DNA of 64,000 nt. It comes from Clostridiales bacterium. GTDB lineage: Bacteria; Bacillota; Clostridia; Christensenellales; Aristaeellaceae. The stretch covers positions 496,001 to 560,000 of the forward strand of contig SVGY01000001.1 in NCBI GenBank assembly GCA_015056145.1. Reading direction: 5' to 3'. Shown piece by piece: positions 50,906 through 60,146 of the stretch (position 1 is the stretch's first letter; each line of letters starts with the position of its first letter). The translations under genes and the position numbers were made by a program. The notes below the pieces were generated by a model. The model saw only the letters and a list, made by a program, of their open reading frames with translations. It was not told the origin of the DNA and ran no database searches.

Positions 50906-52344
50906 GGAGATGGCAATCCCTGTTTCTCGCAGTCGCTTTATTCTGCCTTGCTTTTCTGCCCCCGGCCTGTGCGGAGGAATACCGCTGGCCCTCCTACAAA
51001 GGTGTGTATCAATTCTCGGAGAACGGCAAGGTTGGCTTGAAGGACGACGCAGGAAATATTCTGCTGGAATGTGAGTTTGATTCCATATCCTACTTTTTCC
51101 AGGATGGATTCGCCATTGTGAAAAAAGACGGACGGACCGGCTACATCAATCAGCAGTGGCAATTGGTCATCCCTCCGCACCAGGATGAACCCGTTATCGA
51201 TTACGCCAACGAAGGCATAACCACCTTTCGCTACAATGAGTTTTCCCAGGCAGACTATCTGTGCGGCTTCCTTGATTTGGCCACCGGAGAAATCGTTTTC
51301 CTTCCTTATGACAAGATCCGTTACTGCGAGGAAGGGCTGATGATGGTCTCGAAAAACGGGCTTGTGGGTTTTGTCGATAAAAGCAGCGACCTTGTTATCG
51401 ACTTTCGCTGGCTGAGTTCCACCGGTTTTTCTCAAGGCATTTCCCTTGTGGAAGACGAAGAGGGTCTGCTTTTCATCGACAAAAACGGAAATCCCCTCTT
51501 TGACAAACGCTGGGACAAGGCCATGCCCTTCTCCGGAGGCTGCGCCCCTGTATGCAGCGGCGATCTCTGGGGATTGATCGATACCAGCGGCAACCTCATA
51601 GCGGATTATCTCTGGGATGAAATATATTCCTTTGACTCTGTGTATTTCGTCAGAAAGGGCGAACGCTGGGGGCTGCTGGATTCCAGCGGCAGCGTTCTTT
51701 TTGAGCCTCAATGGGATGAAATCGTTCCTTCATGGGAGGACAAACCGGAATACCTTTTCGTTGTGGAAAATGGCCTGTATGGGATCGTGAACCGGGAAGG
51801 CAGGCTGATTAAGGAGCCATGCTGGAAAACTGCCTGCTCAATTTCCGGCGAATATGCCGCCCTTTGCGACGAAAATGGCTTGTATTCTCTGGTTGATTCC
51901 AGCGGAAATATACTCTTCTCCACAGATAAACACATTCACGGCGTGAGCGAAAACCTTGTCACCGTCGGCAATGGCTGGGGCGGAAAATGCGGTTTTCTTG
52001 ATATGCAGGGTAACACTGTGATTCCCTGCATATATACTTACGCTGACGGTTTCCACGAGGGATTGTGCGCTGTTCAGCAAGGCGACAAATGGGGTTACAT
52101 CAACACCACCGGAGAAGTGGTGATCCCGTTCTGTTTTGATACAGCATCGGAATTTGCAGATGGTGTCGCCTGGGTCAGTATCGGGGAAACCCAATGTTCT
52201 ATAGGAAAAGACGGCCAATTGTTAAGCGGCCTCACAACCCTCCCGGAAGCAAGTGGCATTCCGGATGCATCTGCGCCGCCCATCCAGGATTTGCAGAATG
52301 GTTATGATTCCCTGAAAGAGCAATTGCAAAGCGATCCATCCTGA
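50902..52344 (+). CDS. Secreted WG-repeat protein
   Basis: The 480-residue exported protein has a signal peptide ending near ACAEE (residue 25). About eight WG-type repeats follow, each of the form (G)(W/L)WGLIDxSGNxI, for example DLWGLIDTSGNLI, ERWGLLDSSGSVLF and DKWGYINTTGEVVIP. WG repeats form a beta-solenoid that often mediates binding at the surface. The C-terminal 40 residues are a Pro/Ser-rich tail. Its ATG overlaps the esterase stop (ATGA), so the two are coupled. Confidence 0.85.
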   Translation: MRRWQSLFLAVALFCLAFLPPACAEEYRWPSYKGVYQFSENGKVGLKDDAGNILLECEFDSISYFFQDGFAIVKKDGRTGYINQQWQLVIPPHQDEPVIDYANEGITTFRYNEFSQADYLCGFLDLATGEIVFLPYDKIRYCEEGLMMVSKNGLVGFVDKSSDLVIDFRWLSSTGFSQGISLVEDEEGLLFIDKNGNPLFDKRWDKAMPFSGGCAPVCSGDLWGLIDTSGNLIADYLWDEIYSFDSVYFVRKGERWGLLDSSGSVLFEPQWDEIVPSWEDKPEYLFVVENGLYGIVNREGRLIKEPCWKTACSISGEYAALCDENGLYSLVDSSGNILFSTDKHIHGVSENLVTVGNGWGGKCGFLDMQGNTVIPCIYTYADGFHEGLCAVQQGDKWGYINTTGEVVIPFCFDTASEFADGVAWVSIGETQCSIGKDGQLLSGLTTLPEASGIPDASAPPIQDLQNGYDSLKEQLQSDPS

Positions 52345-52360
52345 AGAATTTATTCACAAA

Positions 52361-52397
52361 AATGGAACCGCCGCCTCACGCAGGCAGCGGTTCCATT
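52361..52397. terminator. Bidirectional terminator between the WG-repeat and mgtE genes
   Basis: AATGGAACCGC pairs with GCGGTTCCATT, extended by GCCT/AGGC, with T runs on both strands. Confidence 0.88.
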
Positions 52398-52405
52398 TTT
52401 CTTTA

Positions 52406-53782
52406 TCACAAATGCAGTATCATCGTGGCAAACATGAAATAAATCAGCAGGGACAATGCATCCACAATAGTGGTAATGAAGGGGCTGGCCATTACCGCAG
52501 GGTCGAAACCCAGCTTCTTTGCCACCAGGGGCAGCACGCAGCCCACCAGTTTGGCAAGGATCACCGTCACAACCAGCGCAAGCGAAACCACAAGGGCAAT
52601 CCACATGGTTACATCCGGGTTGCCCATGAGCAGGTTATCCACAAGGTATACCTTGCCAAAGCACGCCACGCCCAGCACAATGCCGCAAAGCAGCGAGGTA
52701 CGCAGTTCCTTCCATACCACGATGCCCATATCGGAAAACTTCAGTTCTCCCAGCGACAGGGCACGGATTACCGTAACGGAGCTCTGGGAACCGGAGTTAC
52801 CGCCGGTACCCATCAGCATGGGGATAAAAGCCGTCAGCACCACCACCTGCGCCAGTGCGCTCTCGAAGGAGGTGATAATCATGCCCGTAAAGGTAGCGGA
52901 CACCATCAAAAGCAGCAGCCAGGGGAAGCGGTTTTTGAACATCTCCCAGGGAGTGGTCTTGAGGTAGCTGTCCTCGGAAGGCGTCATACCGGCCATGATC
53001 TCGATGTCCTCGGTGACCTCTTCCTGCAGAACGGTCATGGCGTCGTCGAAGGTGACGATACCTACCATACGGTTGTCGCTATCCACCACAGGCATTGCCA
53101 GGAAACCGTACTTGGACAGCATCCGGGCCACTTCTTCCTGGTCGGTCTGAGTGGTAACGCTGATGATGTTTCTGAGCATGATATCGGAAATAACCACATC
53201 GTCCGTGGGGGCAAGCAGCAAATCCTTTACGCTGACCACACCGATCAGAGTGCGGTTATCCGTTACATAGCAGGTGTAAATGGTTTCCTTGTCCACGCCC
53301 TTGCGGCGGATCTGCTTGAGGCTTTCGCCCACGGTCATATCCGGCCGCAGCGCCACATACTCGGTGGTCATGATGGAACCGGCAGAGTTCTCCGGGTAGC
53401 GCAGAATCTGGTTAATGGAATTGCGCATTTCCGGCGTGGCCTGCTTGAGGATACGCTTTACCACATTGGCAGGCATTTCCTCGACCAGGTCTGCTGCGTC
53501 GTCCACATAGAGCTCATCCACAATTTCCTTCAATTCCGTGTCGGAAAAACCCTGGATGAGCATTTCCTGGGCATCAGTATCCATCTCCACGAAGGTTTCC
53601 GCAGCCAGTTCCTTTGGCAGCAGACGGAAAAGAAGCGGGATGCGCTCTTCTTCCAGCCCGCCCATAATCTGCGCAATATCGTTGGGGTTCATCGTGACGA
53701 GAATATCACGCAGGGTGGAGTATTTTTTTGATTTCAGCAAAGACACAAGCGTCGATTCCAGAATTTCAAATCGTTCATTCAC
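52406..53782 (-). CDS. mgtE: Magnesium transporter MgtE
   Basis: The 458-residue channel has the MgtE N-domain (about 20-125, superhelical), a CBS pair (about 135-260; LIGVVSVKDLL and MVGIVTFDDAM) and five membrane segments (about 285-458), with GTGGNSGSQSSVTVIRAL in the pore. The cytosolic domains sense Mg2+ and close the pore. The start is GTG at 53782 after AAAGGAGGG. It lies behind a long leader with a short ORF. Confidence 0.95.
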   Translation of the reverse strand: MNERFEILESTLVSLLKSKKYSTLRDILVTMNPNDIAQIMGGLEEERIPLLFRLLPKELAAETFVEMDTDAQEMLIQGFSDTELKEIVDELYVDDAADLVEEMPANVVKRILKQATPEMRNSINQILRYPENSAGSIMTTEYVALRPDMTVGESLKQIRRKGVDKETIYTCYVTDNRTLIGVVSVKDLLLAPTDDVVISDIMLRNIISVTTQTDQEEVARMLSKYGFLAMPVVDSDNRMVGIVTFDDAMTVLQEEVTEDIEIMAGMTPSEDSYLKTTPWEMFKNRFPWLLLLMVSATFTGMIITSFESALAQVVVLTAFIPMLMGTGGNSGSQSSVTVIRALSLGELKFSDMGIVVWKELRTSLLCGIVLGVACFGKVYLVDNLLMGNPDVTMWIALVVSLALVVTVILAKLVGCVLPLVAKKLGFDPAVMASPFITTIVDALSLLIYFMFATMILHL

Positions 53783-53848
53783 GGTTTTGTTTCCCTCCTT
53801 TGATTTTTTTGAAATCAGGGAAGCGGAAACACACCGGCCGATGGATAT

Positions 53849-53929
53849 TTACTTTTTCTCCGGGCGCAGGGATGCCCGAAGGTTTTTCCACGATCGGCCA
53901 GGTATGCTGCCTGTACTTCCAGCGTCCAT
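53849..53929 (-). CDS. 26-residue leader peptide upstream of mgtE
   Basis: An ATG at 53929 with a near-perfect AAAGGAGG 7 bases upstream opens a 26-codon frame (MDAGSTGSIPGRSWKNLRAS, then LRPEKK) ending with TAA at 53849, 66 bases before the mgtE start. It begins about 25 bases after the predicted transcript start. GGCCGAT within the frame can pair with ATCGGCC after its stop. This layout suggests translation of the small frame controls mgtE through RNA folding. No classic M-box was recognised. Confidence 0.55.
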   Translation of the reverse strand: MDAGSTGSIPGRSWKNLRASLRPEKK

Positions 53930-53962
53930 GGTGCGCCCTCCTTTCAAATAACCTGTCTTTTT

Positions 53963-53991
53963 AATATAGTTTCATTTCACGGCTCTGTCAA
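53963..53991 (-). promoter_or_regulatory. mgtE promoter
   Basis: On the minus strand TTGACA (53986-53991) and TATATT (53963-53968) are 17 bases apart, giving a leader of about 170 bases. Confidence 0.75.
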
Positions 53992-54021
53992 CCCTTATCT
54001 GGCGAAAAAAAGAGAAAAAAT

Positions 54022-54048
54022 AACTGCTGTTTTTATTTTACAGCAGTT
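54022..54048 (-). terminator. Terminator overlapping the end of a GNAT gene
   Basis: On the minus strand AACTGCTGT (54040-54048) pairs with ACAGCAGTT (54022-54030), followed by ATTTTTT. The left arm contains the last codons of the acetyltransferase. Confidence 0.82.
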
Positions 54049-54478
54049 TTGTCAAAATCTGATCCGTATCTCCCCCGTAATTCACCAGGCTGTCGATCAC
54101 CTCATAACCAAAACGCTGATAGAGCTCCGGCTGGTCAGTGGGGATATATACCTGCGCAAAGCCAAGGAATTTGGCATATTTCTCTGCAGCAGCGATGAGC
54201 GTGCCGCTGAGTTGCCTTCCCCGAAAGGACTCCTCAACAAAAACGCTGCTGATCCAGGGGGAATACCGGTTTTCGGGATAATAGTCCTCTTTGAGCAAAG
54301 TGCAGTAGCCTGCGAAGCGCTCGCCCTCCATGGCAAAGAAAACCGTTTCCCAGTCTGAAAAACGGTTTTCCCTCATCATTTGGGCAAGATGCTTCCCTGC
54401 GATCCAGGAACAGTTCTCCGCATAATCCGCTGCTTTTTCCCACAGCGGATCTTGCGGGGTAAGACGACAGATGATCAA
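54038..54478 (-). CDS. GNAT-family N-acetyltransferase
   Basis: The 146-residue protein has the GNAT strand WISSVFVEESFRGRQLSGTL with the acetyl-CoA loop and PELYQRFGYEV at the C-terminus. I choose TTG at 54478, which has GGAGG 9 bases upstream inside the end of the preceding gene; an ATG at 54511 would overlap that gene by 32 bases and lacks a ribosome site. Substrate unknown. It is co-transcribed with the phosphodiester glycosidase. Confidence 0.8.
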   Translation of the reverse strand: MIICRLTPQDPLWEKAADYAENCSWIAGKHLAQMMRENRFSDWETVFFAMEGERFAGYCTLLKEDYYPENRYSPWISSVFVEESFRGRQLSGTLIAAAEKYAKFLGFAQVYIPTDQPELYQRFGYEVIDSLVNYGGDTDQILTKLL

Positions 54479-54479
54479 A

Positions 54480-55478
54480 TCATTCTTCCTCCGAAGCAAA
54501 AATCCATTCACCGATCCCGATCATGCCGCTCATGGAACGAATGGTATTGGAGTTTTCACCGGCACGTTTTTCGGTAAGCAATTCACCCATAAACACCAGC
54601 GCTATGGTATTGCCGCCATCCAGATTGAGGGCCTCCACCACGCCGTGCTCCTTCATGTACAGTGCCAGCCAGCGCATGGGCACGCCAGCGCTGTTCTTGA
54701 CACGGCCCTTAACGGTAAGCAGCATATAGTGTCCGGGCTCGATCATTCCCAGCGCCTGACGGGGCTGAGGCAGATGATACCCGTCCTCCACCATGATCTG
54801 GCTCAATTCGCCGCCGGAAACCAGCACGGGGCCAAAGCACCATGCATCCGTCACGCCCTCTGCCAGCAATGCCTCGCCGGTAGTTTCGCCATTGAGGAAG
54901 GCCTTCATGCTGCCATCGGGATAATAGGCCAGCACGTCATAATTGGGCTGAGCCTTGCTGGCAGTGCGGTAGGGTGTATCGGAATAAAGGCGTCCGCCCC
55001 GGATAATCAATCCCTTGCGTTCTTTCTTTTCCACATAGCGGAAGCCGATAAAATCATCGCTGAAGGCAAGCACGCAATTGTTGTCCCTGGCAATATCCAC
55101 GGGCTTTGTCATGCCACGGCCGGGGCTGTCCGGCCTTACGAGAATGGACTGGAACCGACGGTCATTCCGGGTATAAATATGAGTTTCAAACCAGCAAAGA
55201 GGATAGGTTTTTTCTTCATAGCGAACGATCTCGATGCGCAGGTCCTCCGAAAGATATGCCCAGCGGCCCCCTTCCGGATCCTGTAGCACATAGGGAGATT
55301 CTTCGCCTGCTCTCAGAAAGCCGTCCTCCCCAAGGGGCAGCACAATTGGCTCCACCGCCTCCGGAGCAGGAACCAGTTCTGTGGAAGTTTCATAAAGTTT
55401 TTTTGCCGCTTCCGCATCAAAGGCGGGCAGAACCATCATAAAAGCCAGCAGCAGGATCAGTAGGCGACGCATTTTCAT
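54480..55478 (-). CDS. Phosphodiester glycosidase (NAGPA-domain) exported protein
   Basis: The 332-residue protein has a signal peptide (KMRR, hydrophobic core, end near AEA). The NAGPA/DUF2233 domain covers about 110-325, with ILVRPDSPGR, AFSDDFIGF, CFGPVLVSGG and the diagnostic NLDGGNTIAL near the end. This family removes GlcNAc or related sugars from phosphodiesters, so cell-wall or surface polymer turnover is inferred. CGGAGG precedes the ATG at 55478. Confidence 0.87.
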   Translation of the reverse strand: MKMRRLLILLLAFMMVLPAFDAEAAKKLYETSTELVPAPEAVEPIVLPLGEDGFLRAGEESPYVLQDPEGGRWAYLSEDLRIEIVRYEEKTYPLCWFETHIYTRNDRRFQSILVRPDSPGRGMTKPVDIARDNNCVLAFSDDFIGFRYVEKKERKGLIIRGGRLYSDTPYRTASKAQPNYDVLAYYPDGSMKAFLNGETTGEALLAEGVTDAWCFGPVLVSGGELSQIMVEDGYHLPQPRQALGMIEPGHYMLLTVKGRVKNSAGVPMRWLALYMKEHGVVEALNLDGGNTIALVFMGELLTEKRAGENSNTIRSMSGMIGIGEWIFASEEE

Positions 55479-55643
55479 ATTGTTTCCTCCGTAGAAGTCA
55501 TACAAAAAAATTATATCACACTTCCCGCACAAGCACAACAAAATCAAACCCGCCATAAAAGCATCCGCTGTGCATGAACGGATTTTGCTCCGGGAATGCT
55601 GATAGCGAAAAACGTTATTTCAGGCAAGGAGGATCGCTCTGTT

Positions 55644-56666
55644 ATGGAAAAAATCAAGGTCATCCAATATGGCTGCGGCAAAATGAGCAAGTACATCCTG
55701 CGTTATCTGTACGAAAAGGGTGCGCAGATCGTAGGCGCCATCGACATCAACCCGGAAATCATCGGCGTGGACATTGGCGATTATGCCGGCCTCGGCGTAA
55801 AAACCGGCGTATGCATCAGCGACCGGGCAGACGACGTGCTGGATCACACCGATGCAGACATTGCGGTGGTAACGCTGTTTTCGCTGGTGAGCGACTGTTT
55901 CGACCAGTATGTTAAGTGTCTCTCCCGGGGCATCAGCGTTATCACCACCTGCGAGGAGGCCACCTATTCCTGGACCACCGATCCCATGCGCACCAACCAT
56001 CTGGACGTGCTTGCCAGGCAGCACGGCTGCACCTTTGTGGGCAGCGGCATGGAGGATATATTCTGGGTGAACATGGTGGCCCAGGTAGCGGCAGGCTGCC
56101 ATGAGATTCAGCGTATCGAAGGCGCCGTCAGTTACAACGTGGAAGATTATGGCCTTGCGCTGGCAAAAGCCCACGGCGTAGGCCTCACTGCGGAGGAATT
56201 CGAGGAAAAAATCGCCCATCCGCCTGTGCTGGAGCCTTCTTATGTATGGAACAGCAACGAAGCTCTGGCAAAGCATATGGGATGGACGGTGAAAAAACAA
56301 AGCCAGAAATGCGTGCCCTATTTCCACGAGGAAGAAATCTTCTCCTCCACTTTGGGAAGGAATATCCCCAAAGGCAGCTGCATCGGCATGGCTGCGGTTG
56401 TCACCACGGAAACCTTTCAGGGGCCAGTGATCGAGACCCGCTGCATCGGCAAGGTATACGGGCCGGAAGATGGCGATATGTGCGACTGGTGCATCAAAGG
56501 TGAACCGGGCGTGGAGTACCATGTGGAGAAGCCTGCCACGGTAGAGCACACATGTGCCACCATTGTAAACCGAATTCCCAGCGTACTCCGGGCGCCTGCC
56601 GGTGTCGTCACGGTGGATGAACTGGAGCCCGTCCGCTACATGACCTATCCCATGGAGCTGCATTGA
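55644..56666 (+). CDS. Dihydrodipicolinate reductase-like dehydrogenase (2,4-diaminopentanoate dehydrogenase-like)
   Basis: The 340-residue protein starts [20 protein letters not shown], a Rossmann NAD(P)-binding loop, followed by [16 protein letters not shown] [15 protein letters not shown]. It matches the Ord/DapB-like family that in clostridial ornithine fermentation oxidises 2,4-diaminopentanoate. The other genes of that pathway are absent here, so the real substrate is open. AAGGAGG lies 10 bases before the ATG at 55644. Confidence 0.78.
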   Translation: MEKIKVIQYGCGKMSKYILRYLYEKGAQIVGAIDINPEIIGVDIGDYAGLGVKTGVCISDRADDVLDHTDADIAVVTLFSLVSDCFDQYVKCLSRGISVITTCEEATYSWTTDPMRTNHLDVLARQHGCTFVGSGMEDIFWVNMVAQVAAGCHEIQRIEGAVSYNVEDYGLALAKAHGVGLTAEEFEEKIAHPPVLEPSYVWNSNEALAKHMGWTVKKQSQKCVPYFHEEEIFSSTLGRNIPKGSCIGMAAVVTTETFQGPVIETRCIGKVYGPEDGDMCDWCIKGEPGVEYHVEKPATVEHTCATIVNRIPSVLRAPAGVVTVDELEPVRYMTYPMELH

Positions 56667-56700
56667 GGCTGTTTTTCTCTTCTGAAAACAGTACAAATTC

Positions 56701-56729
56701 TTGACAAATGCCCAAATTCCTTCTATGAT
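56701..56729 (+). promoter_or_regulatory. glyS promoter
   Basis: TTGACA (56701-56706) and TATGAT (56724-56729) are 17 bases apart. The short leader has a CTATGAT/ATCATAG inverted repeat but no T-box. Confidence 0.75.
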
Positions 56730-56762
56730 GGTCAATGATCGAATCATAGGAGGAATTTTGGT

Positions 56763-58145
56763 ATGGCAGCATTGACCATGGACAAGCTTGTAGCCCTTTG
56801 CAAGGGCCGCGGATTTATCTATGCAGGCAGCGAAATTTATGGCGGCCTTGCAAACAGCTGGGATTACGGCCCCCTGGGCGTTGAATTCAAAAACAACGTC
56901 AAAAAGGCCTGGTGGCAGAAGTTTGTTCAGGAGAGCAAATATAACGTTGGTCTGGATGCAGCCATCCTCATGAACCGTGAGGTTTGGGTAGCTTCCGGCC
57001 ATGTGGGCGGCTTCAACGATCCTCTGATGGACTGCAAGGCCTGTAAAGCCCGTTTCCGTGCAGACAAGCTCATCGAGGATTACACCAAGGGCGAGGAAAC
57101 CGGCGACGGCTGGACCAACGCCGAGCTGGAACAGTATATCGCCGACCACGACGATATCGTCTGCCCCACCTGCGGCAAGAAGGATTTTACCGGCATTCGC
57201 CAGTTCAACCTGATGTTCAAAACCCACGCCGGCGTTACCGAAAACGCCACCAACGAGATCTACCTGCGCCCCGAAACCGCTCAGGGCATCTTCGTCAACT
57301 TCCAGAACGTGATGCGGGCCACCCGCAAGAAGCTGCCCGCCGGCATCGCCCAGATCGGCAAGAGCTTCCGCAACGAGATCACCCCCGGCAACTTCATTTT
57401 CCGTGTGCGTGAATTTGAGCAGATGGAGCTGGAATTCTTCTGCAAGCCCGGTGAGGATCTGGAATGGTTTGACTACTGGCGTTCCTTCTGCCGTGACTGG
57501 CTGCTGAGCCTGGGCATCAAGGAAGAAAGCCTGCGTCTGCGTGACCACGAGCCCGAGAAGCTGGCCTTCTACTCCAAGGCCACTACCGACTTCGAGTTCC
57601 TCTTCCCCTTCGGCTGGGGTGAACTTTGGGGCATCGCCGACCGTACCGACTACGACCTGACCCAGCATCAGGAGCATTCCGGCAAGAGCATGGAATATCT
57701 GGATCCCATGACCAACGAAAAGTTCGTGCCCTACTGCATCGAGCCCTCCCTGGGCGTGGACCGCATGGTGCTGGCCTTCCTTTGCAATTCCTACGAAGAG
57801 CAGGAGCTGGAAGGCGGCGACGTGCGCAACGTGATGCACTTCCATCCCGCACTGGCCCCCTACAAGGCCGCCGTGCTGCCCCTGCAGAAGAACAAGCTGG
57901 GCGCACTGGCCACCAGCGTTTACGAGAAGCTGTCCAAGAAGTTCATGGTGGACTACGACGAGACCGGCTCCATCGGCAAGCGCTACCGTCGTCAGGATGA
58001 AATCGGCACTCCCCTGTGCATCACCGTGGACTTCGACACCGAAGAAACCGGCACCGTCACCGTCCGTGACCGTGACACCATGGAGCAGGAGCGCATCGCC
58101 ATCGACGATCTGGAAGCCTATATTTCCTCCCGCATGGAGTTCTGA
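56763..58145 (+). CDS. glyS: Glycyl-tRNA synthetase, single-chain dimeric type
   Basis: The 460-residue class II enzyme has motif 1 around [20 protein letters not shown], motif 2 [20 protein letters not shown] and motif 3 [15 protein letters not shown] zinc-type CKACKARF...CPTCGKKD insertion is present (about 98-140). The C-terminal anticodon domain contains [20 protein letters not shown] precedes the ATG. Codon use is strongly biased as in highly expressed genes. Confidence 0.96.
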   Translation: MAALTMDKLVALCKGRGFIYAGSEIYGGLANSWDYGPLGVEFKNNVKKAWWQKFVQESKYNVGLDAAILMNREVWVASGHVGGFNDPLMDCKACKARFRADKLIEDYTKGEETGDGWTNAELEQYIADHDDIVCPTCGKKDFTGIRQFNLMFKTHAGVTENATNEIYLRPETAQGIFVNFQNVMRATRKKLPAGIAQIGKSFRNEITPGNFIFRVREFEQMELEFFCKPGEDLEWFDYWRSFCRDWLLSLGIKEESLRLRDHEPEKLAFYSKATTDFEFLFPFGWGELWGIADRTDYDLTQHQEHSGKSMEYLDPMTNEKFVPYCIEPSLGVDRMVLAFLCNSYEEQELEGGDVRNVMHFHPALAPYKAAVLPLQKNKLGALATSVYEKLSKKFMVDYDETGSIGKRYRRQDEIGTPLCITVDFDTEETGTVTVRDRDTMEQERIAIDDLEAYISSRMEF

Positions 58146-58170
58146 TCCGGCCCATTTACATCAAAACCCG

Positions 58171-58206
58171 CCCGGCAGGCCATCCCGGCCCTGCCGGGTT
58201 TCCTTT
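58171..58206 (+). terminator. glyS terminator
   Basis: CCCGGCAGG (58171-58179) pairs with CCTGCCGGG (58190-58198), followed by TTTCCTTTT. Confidence 0.85.
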
Positions 58207-58252
58207 TCCCGCAAAGGTTTTCGCCCTTTCGGAAAAAAACTGCATTTTCCCC

Positions 58253-58281
58253 TTGCTTTTTTCCGGGTGATATAGTATAAT
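58253..58281 (+). promoter_or_regulatory. tRNA-Val promoter
   Basis: TTGCTT (58253-58258) and TATAAT (58276-58281) are 17 bases apart, 22 bases before the tRNA. Confidence 0.75.
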
Positions 58282-58303
58282 TCCATAGTCGCCAGTTCGA
58301 CAT

Positions 58304-58380
58304 GGGATTATAGCTCAGTTGGTTAGAGCGCCACGTTGACATCGTGGAGGTCATAGGTTCGAGCCCTACTAATCCCACCA
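58304..58380 (+). tRNA. tRNA-Val (anticodon GAC)
   Basis: Acceptor GGGATTA pairs with TAATCCC, followed by A and encoded CCA. The D arm is GCTC/GAGC, the anticodon arm CCACG TTGACAT CGTGG gives GAC, and the T arm is TAGGTTCGAGCCCTA. Confidence 0.96.
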
Positions 58381-58385
58381 GCGTG

Positions 58386-58427
58386 CAAACCCTTGAAACA
58401 TAAAGGTTTCAAGGGTTTGTTTTTTTG
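58386..58427 (+). terminator. tRNA-Val terminator
   Basis: CAAACCCTTGAAAC pairs perfectly with GTTTCAAGGGTTTG, followed by seven Ts. Confidence 0.92.
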
Positions 58428-58568
58428 CTCAGATTTGTCATTTTGAGGTACCAATAGCAAAGATTGGGCTTCAAAATCACAAATCTGGCAAAAGAGGTTC
58501 GCTGAAACCCTTGCCCCATAAGGGCTAGAGAGGTGTTTTTCTGCCACAAATCTGGCAAAAAGTTGTTG

Positions 58569-58742
58569 TTAGGTGGAAGTGGCGAAGGAACTGTTCAGCT
58601 GGTTGATCAGATCAGCGTGCTTCATTACACCAGAGTGCCTCCTGCGAGCATATACTGTTTCTACCATACGAGTATCAGCATGCCCAAGCAAGTCAGCAAC
58701 CTGCTTTGCAGAGATTCCGCTCTCGCAGATCTGCGTTGCATG
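58569..58742 (-). pseudogene. C-terminal remnant of a tyrosine recombinase (integrase)
   Basis: The minus strand encodes about 57 residues ending at TAA (58569): HATQICESGISAKQ, then VADLLGHADTRMVETVYARR and a short tail. LGH and the tyrosine in VETVY are the conserved end of phage and ICE integrases (His/Trp and Tyr nucleophile). Upstream of HAT the frame loses similarity (RFFFDKP) and has no start, so the rest is lost. It lies 190 bases after tRNA-Val, a usual integration site. Confidence 0.75.
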
Positions 58743-58885
58743 GGGCTTATCAAAGAAGAAACGAATGGATGGTCAACCACAGCGATAGGGTAATTGCGGT
58801 ATATAGCGGAGAAGCCGGTGGTACTCGAAACACTATAGATTACGCTAAGAAGCAGGGTGTTTCGCTTGTAATGATTGATGGATAA
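58742..58885 (+). pseudogene. C-terminal remnant of a SLOG/DUF1273-like protein
   Basis: On the plus strand YQRRNEWMVNHSDRVIAVYS, then GEAGGTRNTIDYAKKQGVSL and a stop at 58883-58885, match the end of the YpsA/DUF1273 (SLOG) family, often carried by phages and mobile elements. There is no start, and the similarity begins where the integrase remnant on the other strand stops, so the two fragments meet at a deletion junction. Confidence 0.65.
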
Positions 58886-59083
58886 GGTACTCAATGCAAC
58901 GACTCTAGTATACGTTGAAAGAATTCTGCATCTGTGGCCTCATTTGTTGTTTTGCGGCATAAGCAAAAGGCGGCATGGTCTAATACGGCTGGGTCGCGGC
59001 TTTTTTGTTGAATATTTTACGGAGGGAGGATTTACCAATAACTGTGTTATTATACAGTCTATTGGAGTGGTTTAAGATTTCTA
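58886..59083. other. Stretch without a recognised gene after the scar
   Basis: About 200 bases between the mobile-element scar and the GC-rich cluster. A minus-strand frame of about 29 codons (58893-58979) is open but unrecognised. There is a GGAGGGAGG with no gene after it. It looks like further gene debris. Confidence 0.4.
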
Positions 59084-60088
59084 TTACTTCTGCTTTTTCC
59101 ATATGTCCTTAAAGCCTGCGGCGCAGAAGCTGGTGCCATGTCCGGGCGGGTTGATGAGCTCACCTTCCCGCACCATGCCGTCCGCCACCAGCGGTTCATT
59201 GGCATTGCTGCGACGGATGCCCGGACGGGACAGCAGCTCTCCAAGAGCTGCATCGGAACGCAGTCTGGCTTCGATGCGATCCAGATGGGAAGCCTCTCCG
59301 GACAGTCCGATGACATATTCATTGGCGGAGCCGGCCAGGGTCGCGGCGGAGTCGCCGCTGGATATGGCGATGCCCTCCATTTCGTCGGCGGAGAGCGCCC
59401 GCGCCACGGCCTGTCCTGCCGCGAGGCCATAGAACCCGCCGCCCAGCCGGTCGATATCGAGGTAGACCAGCAGCGGCGCGTTCGAGGCCGGCGCCGCCGC
59501 CTTTGCCCGGCTCTGCTTAAGCGACGCGGCATATTCCACCAGCTTCTTTTCCTCAAACTGGCGCAGGAAGCGCTTGGTGTCGTCGGTGGGGCGCTGGGAG
59601 CCCAGGAACACGGGATGCCCCTTCAGGGCGCTCTCCAGCGGCACCAGGTCGTGGGCATGGCAGAGCTCCCACTGCCTGTTCTGCTTCCACACGACGGCGT
59701 CCGGGGCCGCGGCCCGCAACTGCTCCGGGGAATCGGGGTTTATCTGAGAGATGATCTGCCTGGATGCGGAAGCGCTTCTGACATAGCCCAGGGTCCAGAT
59801 GATGGCGATGAGCGCAAAGATGACCGTCAGTGCCAGCGTGCCGCCGCCGAGGCGCGGGTTTGGATTGTTGGTCAGAAACAGTGCTGCCACAGCCGGGAAT
59901 GCTGCCAGCAGCCACACAAGGACGATCCATACCCCAAACGCGCCCAAGCAAAGCTTCTCCTTCAGTTTCCGCGACGCCAGATACCGCCGCACATCCTCCT
60001 GTTCCACCGAGCACTTCATCGTGCCGATGATCTCCATCTTCGCATTTTCCCGCTTGATCTCTATGAATTCCCGCTCGTAAAATGTCAT
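59084..60088 (-). CDS. Membrane protein of unknown function (last gene of GC-rich cluster)
   Basis: A 334-residue protein. Residues 1-45 are charged and cytoplasmic; two hydrophobic segments (about 48-72 and 84-104) form a membrane hairpin. The remaining 230 residues are soluble and mixed alpha/beta, with ISSGDSAATLAGSANEYVIG and short DRIEARLRSDAALGEL helices; I recognise no catalytic motif. GAGGAGG precedes the ATG. It is the sixth to ninth gene downstream in a minus-strand run of small proteins. The topology repeats that of two zinc-ribbon proteins in the same cluster. Confidence 0.7.
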   Translation of the reverse strand: MTFYEREFIEIKRENAKMEIIGTMKCSVEQEDVRRYLASRKLKEKLCLGAFGVWIVLVWLLAAFPAVAALFLTNNPNPRLGGGTLALTVIFALIAIIWTLGYVRSASASRQIISQINPDSPEQLRAAAPDAVVWKQNRQWELCHAHDLVPLESALKGHPVFLGSQRPTDDTKRFLRQFEEKKLVEYAASLKQSRAKAAAPASNAPLLVYLDIDRLGGGFYGLAAGQAVARALSADEMEGIAISSGDSAATLAGSANEYVIGLSGEASHLDRIEARLRSDAALGELLSRPGIRRSNANEPLVADGMVREGELINPPGHGTSFCAAGFKDIWKKQK

Positions 60089-60146
60089 GGCGATGCCTCC
60101 TCATTGATGATGATAATTCGGTGTGAACGGTGACGTGCCACAAGCG

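Noticed and set aside
53783..53960. M-box magnesium riboswitch in the mgtE leader
   Set aside because: The conserved core segments of the M-box were looked for by eye and not found. A covariance-model search would settle it.
56667..56762. T-box leader before glyS
   Set aside because: The leader is under 40 bases after the predicted start site and lacks a T-box sequence and terminator.
55620..57845. 741-codon minus-strand frame opposite the Ord-like and glyS genes
   Set aside because: It spans two well-supported genes and an obvious promoter on the plus strand, so it is a shadow.
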